Positions 32,937-40,220 of a DNA stretch of 49,160 nucleotides are shown here, one piece after another (the stretch's first letter is position 1; every line of letters begins with the position of its first letter). Both the position numbers and the translations under genes were made by a program. Location: assembly GCA_011174795.1 (NCBI GenBank), contig DUEY01000005.1, positions 4,885 through 54,044 on the forward strand, given 5' to 3'. Below the pieces are notes generated by a model. That model ran no database searches, was not told the DNA's origin, and was given only the letters and a program-made list of their open reading frames with translations. Source of the DNA: Dehalococcoidia bacterium (GTDB taxonomy: Bacteria; Chloroflexota; Dehalococcoidia; SZUA-161).

Positions 32937-33356
32937 CTATTCCTCCACCTCTTTTTTACCCAGTTCATTTACGACCTCAGGCTCGGCGAGAGTTTCGAGT
33001 AACACCCCTGTACTCATTACCACGGGCATGATTACATCTTTGACACCTCTGACTCTCATAACCTCCCTAAACAACCATAATCCCTCTGGTTCGATGCCCT
33101 TCATTATCGGTTTTAGCATTGTCATGACCTTGAGGGTGGTCACTCTTATAAGGGGCAGTTTCATGAGAAGGACGGTAATATCTTCGAGGGTCATCCTGAA
33201 AACGACTCTCATAATGACCAGTACAGCGCTCAGAACCCGACCCGTTATCCTTATGATTACTGTTAGCAATATCTCTGTTATGGGATTGCTTACGAGGTGT
33301 TCCAGCAGCAGGAGCAGGTAACGCCTGCTGGTAATCCACCGTGTCATTCTCTCCAT
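32937..33356 (-). CDS. Small hydrophobic-basic protein translationally coupled to the aldehyde oxidoreductase
   Basis: A 139-residue protein, not recognised. TTGGAGGA stands five bases before the ATG, and the stop codon is 2 bp from the oxidoreductase start, whose ribosome site it encodes. Both points argue for a real gene although ORFs also exist on the other strand. The N-terminal half is rich in Leu, Val, Ile and Met with regularly spaced Arg, which suggests amphipathic helices rather than a clean membrane segment. The C-terminus is acidic (K-K-E-V-E-E). It may be an accessory or membrane-anchoring partner of the oxidoreductase; this is inference from position only. Confidence 0.65.
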   Translation of the reverse strand: MERMTRWITSRRYLLLLLEHLVSNPITEILLTVIIRITGRVLSAVLVIMRVVFRMTLEDITVLLMKLPLIRVTTLKVMTMLKPIMKGIEPEGLWLFREVMRVRGVKDVIMPVVMSTGVLLETLAEPEVVNELGKKEVEE

Positions 33357-33375
33357 CGTTGTCCTCCAAAAGATA

Positions 33376-34593
33376 TTAGGTATCTTTCTCGGCAGGAGAC
33401 CTCTGTGCTCGAGAGAGCAGAACCACTACCTTATCCAGGATCAGGTGGGCAACTTCATATTTAGGCATCAGGGAGAGTTGCTCAACCTTTCCCTTGCGGT
33501 CGATCAGGATCACACGGTTTGTATCTGTGGCAAAACCACTGTCCTCAGCGGTAATATCATTGACTGCGATAAGGTCAAGCTTTTTTTTCTTAAGCTTCTC
33601 GGTTCCCCGTACTATCAGGTCTTTGCTTTCGGCGGCGAAGCCGACCTTGATGATATTTCCTCTTACTTCACCGATAATATCCGGGGTCTTGACCAGCTCG
33701 AGAGTCAGCGTTTCCGACTCCCGCTTTATCTTATCCTTAGCAACCTTTGCCGGGTGATAATCAGCGACTGCGGCAGCCATTATCAGTACGTCGGCTGCGG
33801 CTGTAGCCTTGAGCACAGCTTCTCTCATCTCAAGTGCGGACTCCACGGGAATCACCTCAACACCTGCAGGAGGCGGCAGTTCCGTAACGCTGGTTACCAG
33901 GGTTACTGTTGCCCCTCGGTCGCGGGCTGCCTCAGCTAACGCATAGCCCATCTTTCCTGAGGAGCGGTTGCCGATGTAGCGTACCAGGTCAATGGGTTCT
34001 CGGGTCCCTCCGGCGCTGACCACGATATGCTTGTCAACTAGGTCGCCTTTTTTTCCCAGGGCCTGGAAGATGGTACCCAGTATTTCATTTGGGTCGACCA
34101 GGCGTCCCATGCCGACCAGGCCGGAAGCTAGCCAGCCATATCCCGGGCCAGCGATGATGAATCCACGGGAGCGCAGCTTGGCAAGATTCTCCTGAGTTAT
34201 CGGGTTGCTGTACATCCCGGCATCCATCGCTGGCGCTAATATAATTGGTGCCCTTGTGGCAAGCACGGTGCAGGTCAAGATTTCATCGGCAATGCCTGCT
34301 GCAAGTTTGGCAATGGTGTTGGCGGTAGCAGGTGCGATAACTACGACATCAGCCCGTTCTGCAAGAGAGACATGCTCGATGTTGAACTCAGCAGGGGTCT
34401 CCCACATGTCGGTGATAACAGGTCTATGGGTAACGCTGCGGAAGGATAATGCAGAGACAAACTTTGTTGCTGCCTTGGTCATTACCACGTCAACAGCTAA
34501 CCCTTTCTGGGTTAGCTTGGCGGCGATATCCACTGCTTTATAAGCAGCGATACTGCCGGTGATCCCCAAGACTACGTTTTTACCCTCAACCAT
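33376..34593 (-). CDS. coaBC: Bifunctional phosphopantothenoylcysteine decarboxylase/phosphopantothenate-cysteine ligase
   Basis: A 405-residue two-domain enzyme of CoA synthesis. The N-terminal flavoprotein decarboxylase domain shows G-I-T-G-S-I-A-A-Y-K, the catalytic His in I-E-H-V-S-L-A, and A-P-A-T-A-N-T-I-A. The substrate loop reads P-A-M-D-A-G-M-Y, where many CoaC proteins have P-x-M-N-x-x-M-W. The C-terminal ligase domain begins near residue 190 with S-A-G-G-T-R-E-P-I-D and contains A-A-A-V-A-D-Y. GGAGAAAG precedes the ATG. It follows coaX, another CoA gene, by 19 bp. Confidence 0.95.
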   Translation of the reverse strand: MVEGKNVVLGITGSIAAYKAVDIAAKLTQKGLAVDVVMTKAATKFVSALSFRSVTHRPVITDMWETPAEFNIEHVSLAERADVVVIAPATANTIAKLAAGIADEILTCTVLATRAPIILAPAMDAGMYSNPITQENLAKLRSRGFIIAGPGYGWLASGLVGMGRLVDPNEILGTIFQALGKKGDLVDKHIVVSAGGTREPIDLVRYIGNRSSGKMGYALAEAARDRGATVTLVTSVTELPPPAGVEVIPVESALEMREAVLKATAAADVLIMAAAVADYHPAKVAKDKIKRESETLTLELVKTPDIIGEVRGNIIKVGFAAESKDLIVRGTEKLKKKKLDLIAVNDITAEDSGFATDTNRVILIDRKGKVEQLSLMPKYEVAHLILDKVVVLLSRAQRSPAEKDT

Positions 34594-34612
34594 GCTTTCT
34601 CCGTGAAATTGA

Positions 34613-35383
34613 CTACCGTCGCAGATTAAGCTCGTATATCAGACTGAGTCCGATAAGCGTTAAATCGGGCTCCAGCGCATCTATAATCGTGGTCTCTTTG
34701 GCTATGATGTTCGCCAAGCCCCCTGTGGCAATCACCTTCGCCTTCCCTCCCAGCTCCTTTCGCATCCGTGCAACGAGTCCCTCTACTAATCCTACATAGC
34801 CGAATATGATACCGGATTGCATTGCAGCTACACTGTTTCCACCTATAGCCTTCTGCGGTCGAACCATTTCCACACGTGGTAACTTGGCAGCATGCTCGAA
34901 AAGCGCCTCTGCGGAGATTTCTATGCCGGGAGCAATGGCTCCACCCAGATAGTCTCCCTCTGCTGAGACAGCATCCAGGGTGGTAGCGGTGCCGAAATCT
35001 ATGACTATCAACGGGCCGCCGTACAGCCTGTGTGCCGCAGCTGCATTGACCACCCGGTCAGCTCCTACCTCACGCGGATTATCGATTGAGATACGGACCC
35101 CGGTCTTGGTACCAGGGCCTACAACGGTAGGTGTGACCTCGAAGTAACGCTGGCACAGCTCCTCGAAAACCGCCACCAGGGGAGGGACCGAGCTTGATAT
35201 GATGGCACTTTCGATATCTGAAAAGGCAAGACCCTTGAGGGGCAGCAGGTTGGCCAATACAGCGGCGTATTCGTCGGCAAGCTTGTGGACATCGGTACTG
35301 AACCTCCAGGTAGCCTTAAGCCTCTCGCCCTCGAAGACACCTAGTACTAGATTGGTGTTTCCTATGTCGGTTGCCAGCAGCAT
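34613..35383 (-). CDS. coaX: Type III pantothenate kinase
   Basis: A 256-residue kinase for the first step of CoA synthesis. The family motifs are intact: D-I-G-N-T-N near the start (phosphate binding), G-A-D-R-V-V-N-A and D-F-G-T-A-T-T-L-D. The ATG at 35383 is chosen because it puts D-I-G-N-T-N at residue 5 and gives the normal length; an in-frame start 150 bases upstream would add an unrelated 50-residue tail across the promoter. It heads a minus-strand group with coaBC and the aldehyde oxidoreductase. The ribosome site is weak. Confidence 0.95.
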   Translation of the reverse strand: MLLATDIGNTNLVLGVFEGERLKATWRFSTDVHKLADEYAAVLANLLPLKGLAFSDIESAIISSSVPPLVAVFEELCQRYFEVTPTVVGPGTKTGVRISIDNPREVGADRVVNAAAAHRLYGGPLIVIDFGTATTLDAVSAEGDYLGGAIAPGIEISAEALFEHAAKLPRVEMVRPQKAIGGNSVAAMQSGIIFGYVGLVEGLVARMRKELGGKAKVIATGGLANIIAKETTIIDALEPDLTLIGLSLIYELNLRR

Positions 35384-35467
35384 GATATCATCGCCTAAAA
35401 CCGGTTCCCGGGAATGAAAAAGAGAAATCTTACAGCCAACTGAAAGGCGCAACCCAGCGTGGGGGCT

Positions 35468-35496
35468 ATTATAGCGGAGTTTACCTAAAGTTACAA
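35468..35496 (-). promoter_or_regulatory. Near-consensus promoter of coaX
   Basis: On the minus strand TTGTAA (35496-35491), exactly 17 nt, TATAAT (35473-35468). The predicted leader is about 80 nt. It may also drive coaBC, the small gene and the aldehyde oxidoreductase, which follow without obvious terminators. Confidence 0.7.
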
Positions 35497-35535
35497 TATG
35501 AGACCGGTTTACGCGCCGCTTTTTGAGTTTCAAGC

Positions 35536-35585
35536 TTGACAGGGGAATTCATGTACTATACACTACGCCATGACTACCTCGTAGT
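35536..35585 (+). promoter_or_regulatory. Promoter and possible operator of the PadR-type regulator gene
   Basis: TTGACA (35536-35541) is followed by TACACT (35559-35564, 17-nt spacing) or TATACA (35557-35562, 15-nt). Just downstream, ACTAC-CTC-GTAGT (35573-35585) is a perfect short inverted repeat at the expected transcript start, a natural site for autoregulation by the PadR protein. Confidence 0.5.
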
Positions 35586-35606
35586 ACTAGGTAAAGAGGT
35601 GAGAAA

Positions 35607-35951
35607 GTGAGATACGGACGTGAGCTCCTGAAGGGGAGCACCGAGCATTTAATACTTTCCTTGATTGGACAGGAGCCGATGTATGGCTATCGTTTGATTA
35701 AGGAGATGGAGAAAAGGAGCGGGGGATATTTCCGGTTCAAGCAGGGCACCCTCTATCCTGCTCTGCATAGACTGGAGAAAGATAAGCTTATACAGGGCAA
35801 GTGGGAGAGGCTTCCCAACGGGCAGGAAAGGAGATATTACTACCTTACCGAGTTGGGACAGCGGGCTTTAGATGAGAAGAGAGCCGAATGGGAGGGATTC
35901 TCGGCTGCGGTGAATCTGGTTATCGAACCGGCCAATTTAGCGGAGGTTTAG
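35607..35951 (+). CDS. PadR-family transcriptional regulator
   Basis: A 114-residue winged-helix regulator. The family signature is clear: L-I-L-S-L-I-G-Q-E-P-M-Y-G-Y-R-L, then F-K-Q-G-T-L-Y-P-A-L-H-R-L-E and R-R-Y-Y-Y-L-T-E-L-G. The start is GTG at 35607 after AAAGAGG. The gene is 10 bp from a membrane protein with an N-terminal helical domain of the kind often paired with PadR repressors, so the two form a regulator/target module. The inducing signal is unknown. Confidence 0.93.
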   Translation: MRYGRELLKGSTEHLILSLIGQEPMYGYRLIKEMEKRSGGYFRFKQGTLYPALHRLEKDKLIQGKWERLPNGQERRYYYLTELGQRALDEKRAEWEGFSAAVNLVIEPANLAEV

Positions 35952-35961
35952 ACTCAGTCCT

Positions 35962-36945
35962 ATGCTACCTGAGCTTAGACGGTATCTAATAAACATCAGC
36001 TTGAACTCCAGACTGGACCCACGAGAGGATGGCGACGTTGTTCGGGAGTTACAAACTCATTTTGAGGATGAGATTGAAGAGTTGTGCGAGGCCGGTTTCT
36101 CCGATAGAGAGGCTGTAGATATGGCGACCAGGAGGTTCGGCAGTGCCAGGGATATCGGTCGTGAACTCTATGAGGTTTATAGCGGTGGAACATGGCTCCA
36201 GGCACTATTGGCGGGAGTACCCCATCTGCTCATCGCTCTTACGTTCGCTCTTCATCTCTGGCGAACCAGCTACTGGCTGATTTTTGTGTCACTGGTGATA
36301 GGTGGAGTGACTCTCTATGCCTGGCGTCGCGGACGACCGGGATGGTTCTATTCCTGGCTGGGCTATTTCTCCATGGTTTCGCTTGCTGTTGCTTTCCTGG
36401 TTATATTTGTTGCTGAGCGTGTCCTGCCGCCGCTGGTTCTGGGGAATAACGCACTCTGGGTAGTGATCGTGGTTTACGTTGGCGTTGCGCTTTGCTTAAT
36501 GGGATATATTGTCATACGTGTGGTACGTCGTGACTGGCTTTTCGCTTCATTGATGCTACTGCCGTTCCCCGTGCTTTTTGTGTGGTTCGTCGCCCTGGAG
36601 CGAGATATGGGGCTCATGGACTACCCCAGGCATGGTTTCCAGGGAGGTGATTTGGAGGTAGCATTTACCTTCCTCGCCCTGGGTGGGGTTTCTGCTGCTT
36701 TCATTCGTCTCAAACAGCGGCACCTCAAGGTCGGTATACTGTCAATAGGGACACTGTTCATTCTAGCTATGATCTGGCGTTTTACCGAGAACGGCTTCCA
36801 TCCCGTTATCTGCTTCTTGTTGGCGCTTTTCCTTACTATCCTCGTGATGAGTCCGGCGGTATTGCAGTGCAGAGTAAGGCGTTGGAGGGAGGAAGTCGAA
36901 GCTTCGGACCGTGCATTGCCTGAAAAAGTTTGGGAAAGACAATGA
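35962..36945 (+). CDS. Membrane protein with DUF1700/permease-prefix-like N-terminal domain
   Basis: A 327-residue protein. The first ~80 residues form a soluble helical domain (V-V-R-E-L-Q-T-H-F-E-D-E-I and A-T-R-R-F-G-S-A-R-D-I-G) like the HAAS/DUF1700 domain commonly encoded next to PadR regulators. At least seven hydrophobic segments follow, from about residue 80 to 310. No enzyme motif is visible. The start ATG lies 10 bp after the padR-like gene, which shows co-transcription. A role in sensing or envelope stress is the usual guess for this arrangement but is not shown by the sequence. Confidence 0.85.
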   Translation: MLPELRRYLINISLNSRLDPREDGDVVRELQTHFEDEIEELCEAGFSDREAVDMATRRFGSARDIGRELYEVYSGGTWLQALLAGVPHLLIALTFALHLWRTSYWLIFVSLVIGGVTLYAWRRGRPGWFYSWLGYFSMVSLAVAFLVIFVAERVLPPLVLGNNALWVVIVVYVGVALCLMGYIVIRVVRRDWLFASLMLLPFPVLFVWFVALERDMGLMDYPRHGFQGGDLEVAFTFLALGGVSAAFIRLKQRHLKVGILSIGTLFILAMIWRFTENGFHPVICFLLALFLTILVMSPAVLQCRVRRWREEVEASDRALPEKVWERQ

Positions 36946-36955
36946 AGTGTTCTCT

Positions 36956-37819
36956 ATGAACAAGGTGGCAGTCATTACTGAAAGCAGTTCCTGTGTTCCC
37001 CGGGAGGTAGCCGAACAATATGGCATACGTATACTACCGCTGCACCTTATTTTCGAAGATCGCGCCTATCTTGATGGAGTCGATATAACTCCTCAGCAGT
37101 TCTACAGGCTTCTACGAAAGGCGAAAAAACTGCCTACCAGTTCCTCTCCATCACCAGGTGAGTATTTCGAAGCATTCAGTGAGCTAGGGAAGAGCAGCAG
37201 CAGCATATTGTGTGTCACCCTTCCCCAGAATCTCGGCATGTCATTTGACGCTGCTGTGGAGGCTAAGGGTATGGCTGAGGAGAAGATGCAACAGGTTCGT
37301 ATTGAAGTCTTCCCCGCTCGTTGCCCCTCCCTGGCACAGGGCTTTGTCGCTCAAGCAGCGGCTCGGGCAGCAGCCTCGGGTCATGACCTTGATGAGGTTG
37401 CACAGGCAGCCCGGGATATGATGTACCGGGTGAACGCGATCGCTATGCTGGACACCCTGTACTACCTGGCTAAAGGGGGGAGGATACCGAAAGCTGCTGC
37501 ATGGGCAGGCTCTCTGTTCAAGATCAAGCCTATACTGGACGCAACCGAGGATATACATCTATTGGAGAGATGCCGTACCCGGAAGCGGGCGTTGAAGCGG
37601 TTGCTTGAGATTATGGGTGAGCGGACTGACGGTAAGCCGGTATGTGTAACGTTAATGCATGCCGATGCTCCTGAGGAGGCGGAACTGGTTCAGGCTGATC
37701 TCATGTCTCGGTTCGATTGCCGCGAGTTCTATGTCACAGATTTCACCCCGGTGATGGGCACACATACAGGGCCGGGGGCGATTGGCATAAGCTTCTATAC
37801 TGATAACGCAGCAATGTAG
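36956..37819 (+). CDS. DegV-family fatty-acid-binding protein, first copy
   Basis: A 287-residue DegV/FakB-type protein, which binds a fatty acid and presents it to a DhaK-like fatty acid kinase. T-E-S-S-S-C-V-P at the N-terminus, D-G-V-D-I-T-P-Q-Q-F-Y, T-S-S-P-S-P-G-E and the I-K-P-I-L segment are family features. The ATG at 36956 places the first strand V-A-V-I-T-E-S at the proper N-terminus; a GTG 15 codons upstream would overlap the previous gene. It is followed by a second DegV gene and a PlsY-like gene, an arrangement that fits acyl-phosphate-dependent phospholipid synthesis. Confidence 0.92.
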   Translation: MNKVAVITESSSCVPREVAEQYGIRILPLHLIFEDRAYLDGVDITPQQFYRLLRKAKKLPTSSSPSPGEYFEAFSELGKSSSSILCVTLPQNLGMSFDAAVEAKGMAEEKMQQVRIEVFPARCPSLAQGFVAQAAARAAASGHDLDEVAQAARDMMYRVNAIAMLDTLYYLAKGGRIPKAAAWAGSLFKIKPILDATEDIHLLERCRTRKRALKRLLEIMGERTDGKPVCVTLMHADAPEEAELVQADLMSRFDCREFYVTDFTPVMGTHTGPGAIGISFYTDNAAM

Positions 37820-37856
37820 TCGATGTCGCGATTCTAGATTATGAAAGGGGCTGGTT

Positions 37857-38729
37857 ATCGACAGGGTTGTTGTTGTCACCGATAGCGTTGCCTGTCTCCC
37901 CAGGGAACTGGTGCAACGATACGACATCAGGATTGTGCCGATAAGTATTATTATCGAAGGTCGGCCATACCGGGACGGTGTTGACATAACGCCCCAGGAG
38001 GTCTACGAGCTGATAGCGAGCAGCAAGGAGCTTCCTACTACCACATCGCCATCCCCAGGGGACTTTCTTGAGGCGTATCGCGAGCTTGCCGATAGAGCCA
38101 GTGGTATTGTGTGTATCACCATTTGCTCGGAGATTAGCATGATGTATGATTCAGCAGTGCAGGCGAAGCAGATGGCTGAGGAGGAAATGCATGGTATCGC
38201 TATAAACGTCGTTGACTCCCGCACTGCCGGGGGAGCAGAAGGTTTTGTGTCGTTGGCGGCTGCCGTAGCAGCGGCTTCGGGAAAGAACCTGACGCAGGTT
38301 ACTGAGGTAGCTGAGCAAATGATACCGCGGGTGAACATGGTGGCTGTGTTGGATACTCTCGAATATCTGGCACGGGCTGGTCGTATCCCCAGGGCAGCTT
38401 CATGGATTACCTCTATGTTGAAGATAAAGCCTATCCTGACGTTTTCCCAGGGCGAGATAAGGCCGCTGGAGAGGGCTCGAACAAAGCCGCGAGCGGTAAA
38501 GCGTCTGGTAGAGATTATGAGGGAACGGACAGGCAGCAGGCCGGTCCATGTCAATGTGATGCATGCCAATGTGCTGGAGGAAGCGGAAGCGCTGAAGAAG
38601 CAGGTGGAATCTGAATTTGAATGCGCCGAAATTTTTATAGCTGACTTCGCGCCGACTATGGGCGTGCAGGCTGGTCCCGGAGTGCTCGCTCTTGCTTTCT
38701 ACAGCGAGGAGGACAACGATGTGGGATGA
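37857..38729 (+). CDS. DegV-family fatty-acid-binding protein, second copy, with non-canonical start
   Basis: About 291 residues. D-G-V-D-I-T-P-Q-E-V-Y, T-T-S-P-S-P-G-D and M-L-K-I-K-P-I-L align with the first copy throughout. The frame has an in-frame stop at 37842-37844 and no ATG, GTG or TTG until 37911, which would cut away the first strand and the T-D-S motif. The codon aligned with the start Met of the first copy is ATC at 37857, six bases after AAAGGGG. I place the start there. Other options are CTG at 37851, or a one-base frameshift in the GGGG tract at 37847-37850 that would join ATG 37841. The protein overlaps the next gene by 11 bp. Confidence 0.85.
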   Translation: MDRVVVVTDSVACLPRELVQRYDIRIVPISIIIEGRPYRDGVDITPQEVYELIASSKELPTTTSPSPGDFLEAYRELADRASGIVCITICSEISMMYDSAVQAKQMAEEEMHGIAINVVDSRTAGGAEGFVSLAAAVAAASGKNLTQVTEVAEQMIPRVNMVAVLDTLEYLARAGRIPRAASWITSMLKIKPILTFSQGEIRPLERARTKPRAVKRLVEIMRERTGSRPVHVNVMHANVLEEAEALKKQVESEFECAEIFIADFAPTMGVQAGPGVLALAFYSEEDNDVG

Positions 38730-39405
38730 GTTCGGGGTGATTCTGGGCAGCTATATTCTGGGGTCTATACCATTCATATATATCATGGGCAGGCTTCAGG
38801 GCATTGACCTCAGAGAGTATGAAGATATGCATATCGCGCTCTGGCAAAAATTTGGGCGCACTCAGGCGTTTATCGGCACTTTCTCCGATTTTTTCAAAGG
38901 TATCATAGCTGTTCTTGTTGCACGGGAGGCGTTTGATTTATCTCCTGGCTGGGTTGCCTTCGCCGGGGTAGCTGCTGTGGCAGGGCAGATGTGGCCTGTA
39001 TTTATGAAGTTCGATGGTGAAAAGGGTAACAGTATAGGGCTGGCTATGTCTGGCACTCTCGCTACGAAAACGATGCTTTTCGGTTTAATACCGATAGTCA
39101 TTGGATTCGGGGTTAGAACGCTCCCCCGGTTCTTCGCACGTCATCAGACAATAGATGATCGGTTAAAATTCGGTGGTCCTCCGAGCCTGAGTCTGCCGCT
39201 GGGGATGCTGGGGGGTTTTACCGTAATGCCTCTCGCGGCATGGGGTTTGGGGCAGCCTTCTGAGGTCGTCATTGCCTTTGTCGGCCTTGTCGTGCTCATC
39301 ATCGTGAGAAGGTTAACCGCCGGTTTGCGTGAGGACTTGCGGAAGCCTTTGGATAAAAGAAGCGTACTGTTAAACCGCTTCCTCTTCGATAGAAGCGAGG
39401 TTTAG
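38719..39405 (+). CDS. Divergent PlsY-like glycerol-3-phosphate acyltransferase family membrane protein
   Basis: A 228-residue membrane protein resembling PlsY, which transfers an acyl group from acyl-phosphate to glycerol-3-phosphate. It keeps Y-I-L-G-S-I-P-F, G-R-L-Q-G-I-D-L-R, D-F-F-K-G and P-V-F-M-K-F-D-G-E-K-G-N. The usual G-S-G-N-x-G-x-T-N motif is missing, replaced by a stretch with E-D-M-H-I-A-L-W-Q-K, and a cytoplasmic insert with H-Q-T-I-D-D-R follows later. It is therefore either a relative with changed substrate or a non-catalytic copy. The ATG at 38719 follows GGAGG and overlaps the end of the DegV gene. Confidence 0.75.
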   Translation: MWDEFGVILGSYILGSIPFIYIMGRLQGIDLREYEDMHIALWQKFGRTQAFIGTFSDFFKGIIAVLVAREAFDLSPGWVAFAGVAAVAGQMWPVFMKFDGEKGNSIGLAMSGTLATKTMLFGLIPIVIGFGVRTLPRFFARHQTIDDRLKFGGPPSLSLPLGMLGGFTVMPLAAWGLGQPSEVVIAFVGLVVLIIVRRLTAGLREDLRKPLDKRSVLLNRFLFDRSEV

Positions 39406-39462
39406 CTAATTAACACCTTGCTTGCTATCCCACTTTGATATTCTTCCAATCACCATTTCTCC

Positions 39463-39492
39463 TTGTTTGGCTAAGCACCGTCGGGTTATAAT
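39463..39492 (+). promoter_or_regulatory. Promoter directly abutting the P-loop kinase gene (probable leaderless transcript)
   Basis: TTGTTT (39463-39468), 18 nt, TATAAT (39487-39492). The ATG at 39499 is only seven bases from the -10 box, at the expected transcription start. No Shine-Dalgarno sequence is present. Confidence 0.6.
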
Positions 39493-39498
39493 GGGTTG

Positions 39499-40086
39499 AT
39501 GGTTGCCGGGAAAGTAATCTCAGATGTGCAGAAGCTGAAGCAGGGATTGAAGGTATTGCCGGAGCCTGTGGCCAACCCCGTGTTTGTTGCTGTCAGCGGT
39601 CTGCCGGGTACGGGCAAGTCTTACTTCAGCCGCAGGCTGGCGGAGCTTCTCCCCAGTGTTATCGTGGAAAGCGATGCACTACGCAGGATACTGTTCCCCT
39701 CTCCAACCTACAGCGCACAGGAGAGCCAGCGCCTTTTTACGGCTTGCCATTCGCTCATCGAGGAACTCCTCAGCGGCGGGATTACGGTTGTCCTCGATGC
39801 CACCAACCTGATGGAACAGCATCGGGAGCGTCTTTACCGTATCGCGCAGCGCCTTAAGGTGAAGCTTATCATGATCCAGGTAGAAGCGCCCCGGGAACTG
39901 GTGCAGCAACGCCTTCAAGGCAGGTCTCGGGGGGTTGATGCTGAGGATAACTCCGATGCTGACTGGGGTGTCTATCGGAAGATGAAGGCGAGTGCGCAGA
40001 GGATTCGACGCAACTACTTCGCGGTCGATACATCGAGGGATATTGCCCCCGTTATCGACAGGATAGTGCGGGAAGCGAAGCGGTAA
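39499..40086 (+). CDS. P-loop ATP-binding kinase-like protein (AAA_33/zeta-type fold)
   Basis: A 195-residue nucleotide-binding protein. The Walker A motif is G-L-P-G-T-G-K-S near residue 36, followed by I-V-E-S-D-A-L-R-R and a Walker-B-like V-V-L-D-A-T-N-L. The R-L-Q-G-R-S-R-G segment resembles the lid of small kinases. It belongs with the stand-alone AAA_33 kinases that phosphorylate small molecules or nucleic-acid ends. No antitoxin gene is beside it, so a toxin role has no support. A promoter -10 box stands seven bases before the ATG, pointing to a leaderless mRNA. TTG at 39496 is an alternative start. Confidence 0.85.
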   Translation: MVAGKVISDVQKLKQGLKVLPEPVANPVFVAVSGLPGTGKSYFSRRLAELLPSVIVESDALRRILFPSPTYSAQESQRLFTACHSLIEELLSGGITVVLDATNLMEQHRERLYRIAQRLKVKLIMIQVEAPRELVQQRLQGRSRGVDAEDNSDADWGVYRKMKASAQRIRRNYFAVDTSRDIAPVIDRIVREAKR

Positions 40087-40139
40087 ATGCTGTATGCTGC
40101 CTCCAAGCACAGCATTTCGCAGGGCAGCATTTTCCCTGC
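40085..40139 (+). terminator. Alternative hairpins after the kinase gene
   Basis: AAATGCTGT (40085-40093) can pair with ACAGCATTT (40109-40117), and GCAGGG (40119-40124) with CCCTGC (40134-40139). ATGCTGCC (40094-40101) can instead pair with GGCAGCAT (40123-40130), which excludes both. There is no long T-run, so termination would be weak or factor-assisted. Confidence 0.4.
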
Positions 40140-40152
40140 CGGTTGAATTCGA

Positions 40153-40181
40153 TTGCCCCTCCGTTTCTTCTGTGCTATATT
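40153..40181 (+). promoter_or_regulatory. Promoter of the ribose-phosphate pyrophosphokinase gene
   Basis: TTGCCC (40153-40158), 17 nt, TATATT (40176-40181), about 40 bp before the TTG start codon. It may also serve the downstream genes including secA. Confidence 0.5.
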
Positions 40182-40220
40182 TAGGGAAAAGGCCATTATC
40201 ATTTACGAGGGGGGATTGAA

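Noticed and set aside
37911-38729. Second DegV gene as an N-terminally deleted pseudogene starting at GTG 37911
   Set aside because: The missing N-terminus is encoded intact upstream in the same frame with a ribosome site, so the problem is only the start codon.
39499-40086. Zeta-type toxin
   Set aside because: No antitoxin-like gene is adjacent and the P-loop fold is shared by many metabolic kinases.
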